Assembly: GCF_029936995.1 (NCBI RefSeq)
Contig: NZ_JAPYRE010000003.1
Span: forward strand, 372,001-436,000
Direction: 5' to 3'
Source of the DNA: Henriciella sp.
GTDB lineage: Bacteria; Pseudomonadota; Alphaproteobacteria; Caulobacterales; Hyphomonadaceae
Length of the DNA: 64,000 nt
A model generated the notes under the pieces. The model had not been told where the DNA came from, did not search any database, and saw nothing but the letters and a program-made list of their open reading frames with translations. Both the position numbers and the translations under genes were made by a program. How positions within the stretch are numbered: position 1 is the stretch's first letter; the number at the start of each line of letters is the position of its first letter. This document shows, piece after piece, positions 61,109 through 64,000 of this stretch.

Positions 61109-64000
61109 TCAGTTCTCCACACCCGGCGCAGACTCGATAAATTCCGAATCCGGCATCGGTGGCGCTGGTGGCGTCCTGTCTGGATCAACCGGCAGCCCTT
61201 CCGGGATTGATGTATCGGCCGGATTTTCAAAGATTCGCCGCAGGATACCGGGCGTCACGGCCGAAAGCGGGTTGATCGCGACCTGGGCCCTGTTGAGGGT
61301 CCCCTCAACCGAGTATGTTAGCGAGAATATGCCCTCGCCATCACGGCCAACGAAAAGATCACCGATGATTGGCACTCCACCAAGCATGGAGTTGGTGCCA
61401 AAGCTCGGGACAAGAACACCGCTCAGGCTCAGATCGTCGCTCGATTGCCCGATCCAGCCGTTGAGCGTCAGACCGAGCGCCGGACCGTTGGCGCGCGCCC
61501 CATCAATGATAAAGCGATCACCCGCGATCGTGATCGGAACCCCGACACTGGTGAACAGGACCCCCTCACCGGAAAGCGTATCCGAAAGCCCTCTCAATGA
61601 TGCCAGTGACAGGATCTGTGTCAGGAGCGGTGCATCGCGCATACGCACCTGCTCCAGTGTGAGATTTAGCTGCGCGGGCGTGTCGCCGCGCGCCAGCGTC
61701 CCGTTAAGCGCCATCGTTCCTCCAGAGAGAAAATCCTGCCCCAGCAGCCCCCTCATGAAGAAGCCCGCATCATCACTCTCGAGACTTACGCGCGCAGCTC
61801 TTTGCGCTGTCGGCCCCTTGTAGACGGCTACAAGATTTCCGCCTCCGTCAATAATGCCGCGAGCGGCAACTTCGCGGACACCAGCTCTGGCGCTTTCAAA
61901 GCGAAGAGTTGCCTGGTTGAGGTCAAGTCCTTCGCGAAGGCGCAATGTATCGATACTCGCATCAAGTTCGATCGGAACGCTGAAGCTCGCCACATCGCTG
62001 TCCACACCCCCAAAATCACCAAAGAAGGCACTAGTATTGAGGAATGCTCCATTCATCTCGCTCGTGAAGGTGTCATCCTCCTGACGCTGAATTTCGCCGC
62101 CTGCCTCAATCAGGTCTTCGATATAGATTTCCCGGACGTTCAAATCCTCCAGCCTGCCATTCCCGGAAAGACTTATATCCCCGTCAAATCGTGCATCCTC
62201 ACTCCGGAATACGAAGGTTGAATTGCTCATGCTTTCATCGCTGCCATAGGACAGCGTGGCGCGTGCCGGCTCGCCGGACGGCTTGATCCAGCCCAACTCG
62301 GAAATATCTATCCGCGCCTCCTGAAGATCGAAGCTTACATCAAGATCCTGCATACCCTTTGTCGCGACACGGGACTGGACTTCGACCGGAATATCTCCGC
62401 TCACATAGGCGCGGCCAACGATCCCGAAGCGGTTGAGAAAATCAGGTGATATGAACGAACTCGCAGACAGGTTCGCAGGAGCGCCATCATCATCGAGTTC
62501 ATCGCGCCATGTGAACTGTACCGGCGCCGGGCCCAGATCCCCCTGACCGGTCAGCACCAGCAGGTTGCTGGAAAGGTCGACATCAACAGTCCCACCAGAA
62601 AAATCGAGCCCGGGCACAGCATTTGCCACACCGCCTTCAGACACACTGCCCGTTACCGTGATTTCGTAATCCTCCAACGGAACATCATCCCTGAGCGGAC
62701 GGAAAAGTTCGATTGCCAGCTCGGCTTCACCAGAGAACCTTTCCGGATCGAGGCCGCCTTTGTCTTCTGGCTCCAGGGCATCAGTACGTACGATGTTACG
62801 CATCACATTGACCAGAGGCCCCTGCCCTTTGGCGTAAACACGCAGCCTGTCTTCCTTGGAGTCGAAGCTGGGAATGTTCACACTCCCTTCATTCAAGGCC
62901 CAACCGCCGTACTCGCCGCTATCCAGCTGGACGGAAAAACCGTTCCCTGTAAGCCTCGCCGTACCGATCCCCTGCGTGACTGGCGGAAGGTCTTCCATGA
63001 ACTTCACTGCCGCCTCATCCACAAAGAAGCGGACCTCCAGCGCATCGTCGCGCAATCTATCGCCCGTAATATTCTCTGATCGCAGGTCCAGCCGCACAGT
63101 CGCCGCGGTCGCCCTGACAGCCTGCACGCGTTTCTCGGCGAACTCTCGTGCACTGTCACCAAGAGTTTCCGGCCAGAAACGGAGGACGTCGGTCTTGGTG
63201 ACTTCGCCTTCCATTTCGGCTTGTACAGTCAGCGCGAATGGCAATGACCCGTCATGCTCGGCGTCGCGTGCAGAAAGTTGGGCCTCCCCAGTGAGTGTCG
63301 CCTTTCCCGTATCGAAGGCGAAGTCCGCAAACGAGATATCCTGGCCAGCATAATCAACTGTTCCGCTGAGTGAGACATTCCTGATCTGCCACGCCTGGGG
63401 GAAGTAAGGCCTGAAATCGAATTCCAGATTGTCTGATTCAAGAGTAAAATTATTCGCCCCCCCGTCCCCCGGATACTCAAGGGTTCCGCTCCACGCGCCA
63501 CTGAAACTCTCAGAAGCAAGATCCAGCTGGTTGATTTCAAGCGTGTCTGTCTCGGGAATATAGACAGTATCAAACACCAGGCGGTCTATATCCCGCGGTG
63601 TGCTGGCAAAGCTCACTTGGCCCTGCCCCGCTTCCGCGCTCAGGGCGACCTGCTGGATACCCTCCCCCGCCTTGAACGCGACACCAAGACCAATATCTGC
63701 CGGAAACCCCGCGATACGGTCTTCGGAAAGACCCAGCCTTGCGGCCAGGTCGCCAACGCTCCATGCGCCGATCCTGGCATCTAGAGCAAGTGTATCAAAC
63801 GCTTCCGGTACCGTGAGATCTGCTTCGATATCTCCTGGAAGCCCGAGGCCCGCGCCACTGCCCGCAAGTTCTGCACGCAGGCCATCGTCATCGCTTATCA
63901 GCGCACCAGCCGCATTCGTCATGGTGCCCAGGCTATCTCCATCAGGCCCGAAGAACCTTAACTCCATAGCCTCGAAGGACGCAGCCTCAAGGCTGCTCTC
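61109..64000 (-). CDS. Large AsmA/YhdP-like envelope protein (partial, N-terminal part outside window)
   Basis: At least 963 residues; the frame is open past ATG 63967 to the window edge (ESSLEAASFEA) so the real start is outside. It is a repetitive beta-rich protein. The C-terminal part (LTQILSLASLRGLSDTLSGEGVLF, ANGPALGLTLNGWIG, then NPLSAVTPGILRRIF) matches the AsmA-like C-terminal domain of YhdP-type proteins. These are implicated in moving phospholipid to the outer membrane. It is a second AsmA-superfamily member in this window, unlike the one at 21013. The last residues are proline-rich and acidic. Confidence 0.85.
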   Translation of the reverse strand, partial: ESSLEAASFEAMELRFFGPDGDSLGTMTNAAGALISDDDGLRAELAGSGAGLGLPGDIEADLTVPEAFDTLALDARIGAWSVGDLAARLGLSEDRIAGFPADIGLGVAFKAGEGIQQVALSAEAGQGQVSFASTPRDIDRLVFDTVYIPETDTLEINQLDLASESFSGAWSGTLEYPGDGGANNFTLESDNLEFDFRPYFPQAWQIRNVSLSGTVDYAGQDISFADFAFDTGKATLTGEAQLSARDAEHDGSLPFALTVQAEMEGEVTKTDVLRFWPETLGDSAREFAEKRVQAVRATAATVRLDLRSENITGDRLRDDALEVRFFVDEAAVKFMEDLPPVTQGIGTARLTGNGFSVQLDSGEYGGWALNEGSVNIPSFDSKEDRLRVYAKGQGPLVNVMRNIVRTDALEPEDKGGLDPERFSGEAELAIELFRPLRDDVPLEDYEITVTGSVSEGGVANAVPGLDFSGGTVDVDLSSNLLVLTGQGDLGPAPVQFTWRDELDDDGAPANLSASSFISPDFLNRFGIVGRAYVSGDIPVEVQSRVATKGMQDLDVSFDLQEARIDISELGWIKPSGEPARATLSYGSDESMSNSTFVFRSEDARFDGDISLSGNGRLEDLNVREIYIEDLIEAGGEIQRQEDDTFTSEMNGAFLNTSAFFGDFGGVDSDVASFSVPIELDASIDTLRLREGLDLNQATLRFESARAGVREVAARGIIDGGGNLVAVYKGPTAQRAARVSLESDDAGFFMRGLLGQDFLSGGTMALNGTLARGDTPAQLNLTLEQVRMRDAPLLTQILSLASLRGLSDTLSGEGVLFTSVGVPITIAGDRFIIDGARANGPALGLTLNGWIGQSSDDLSLSGVLVPSFGTNSMLGGVPIIGDLFVGRDGEGIFSLTYSVEGTLNRAQVAINPLSAVTPGILRRIFENPADTSIPEGLPVDPDRTPPAPPMPDSEFIESAPGVEN

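Overview
The window is an ordinary, gene-dense stretch of an alphaproteobacterial chromosome of moderately high GC. No insertion sequence, prophage, CRISPR array or rRNA operon is visible. Evidence for Alphaproteobacteria: C4-type 5-aminolevulinate synthase, a ubiquinol-cytochrome c chaperone gene, the plsX-fabH-ihfA-merR-tRNA-Pro order, RlpA with a SPOR domain, an H+-pyrophosphatase, an alanine-racemase-fold ornithine decarboxylase and a ChrR-like protein. A marine Hyphomonadaceae/Caulobacterales-like or Parvularcula-like lineage is my guess, not a demonstrated assignment.

Layout: (1) 1-4060: tail of secD, secF, nadK, a class II aldolase and hemA. (2) 4256-12661: a long coupled operon glyA-nrdR-ribD(reductase only)-ribE-ribBX-ribH-nusB-thiL, followed by hppA. 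(3) 12743-16904: bamE divergent from a cytochrome bc1 chaperone, then plsX-fabH-ihfA-merR and tRNA-Pro(GGG). (4) 16937-24599: glpK, a membrane GGDEF-EAL protein, an AsmA-family protein, tRNA-Asp and a crotonase. (5) 24709-27425: a polyamine unit of ornithine decarboxylase and a deoxyhypusine-synthase-like enzyme, preceded by a long structured leader that holds a 51-codon ORF. (6) 27426-30434: sulfur genes cysK-sseA-metC. (7) 30501-36666: an apparent photo-oxidative-stress island. A ChrR-like cupin with lost zinc-finger ligands plus a DUF6134 protein faces a coupled operon phrB-FAD oxidoreductase-DUF1365-cfa, and both operons carry TGATCC-N18-TAT promoters. (8) 36762-47199: hldE, lipid/CoA-associated unknowns, DUF502, recG, sdhE and mfd. 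(9) 47326-51421: a CoA-transferase III/racemase, an XRE regulator, and a LysR gene divergent from a pair of GNAT-like genes with a long dyad between them. (10) 51482-64000: an exported M3 peptidase, tRNA-Ser(TGA), rlpA, a DD-carboxypeptidase, tmk-holB-tatD-MBL hydrolase, mazG, and a large AsmA-like protein cut by the window edge.

Most of the content is housekeeping. The parts worth attention are the promoter-linked ChrR-like/photolyase/Cfa island, the leader ORF and mirrored hairpins ahead of the ornithine decarboxylase, the riboflavin cluster that lacks two catalytic domains, and the operator-like dyad between the LysR gene and the GNAT pair. Start codons were chosen by ribosome-binding site and family alignment from memory; no database search was possible.
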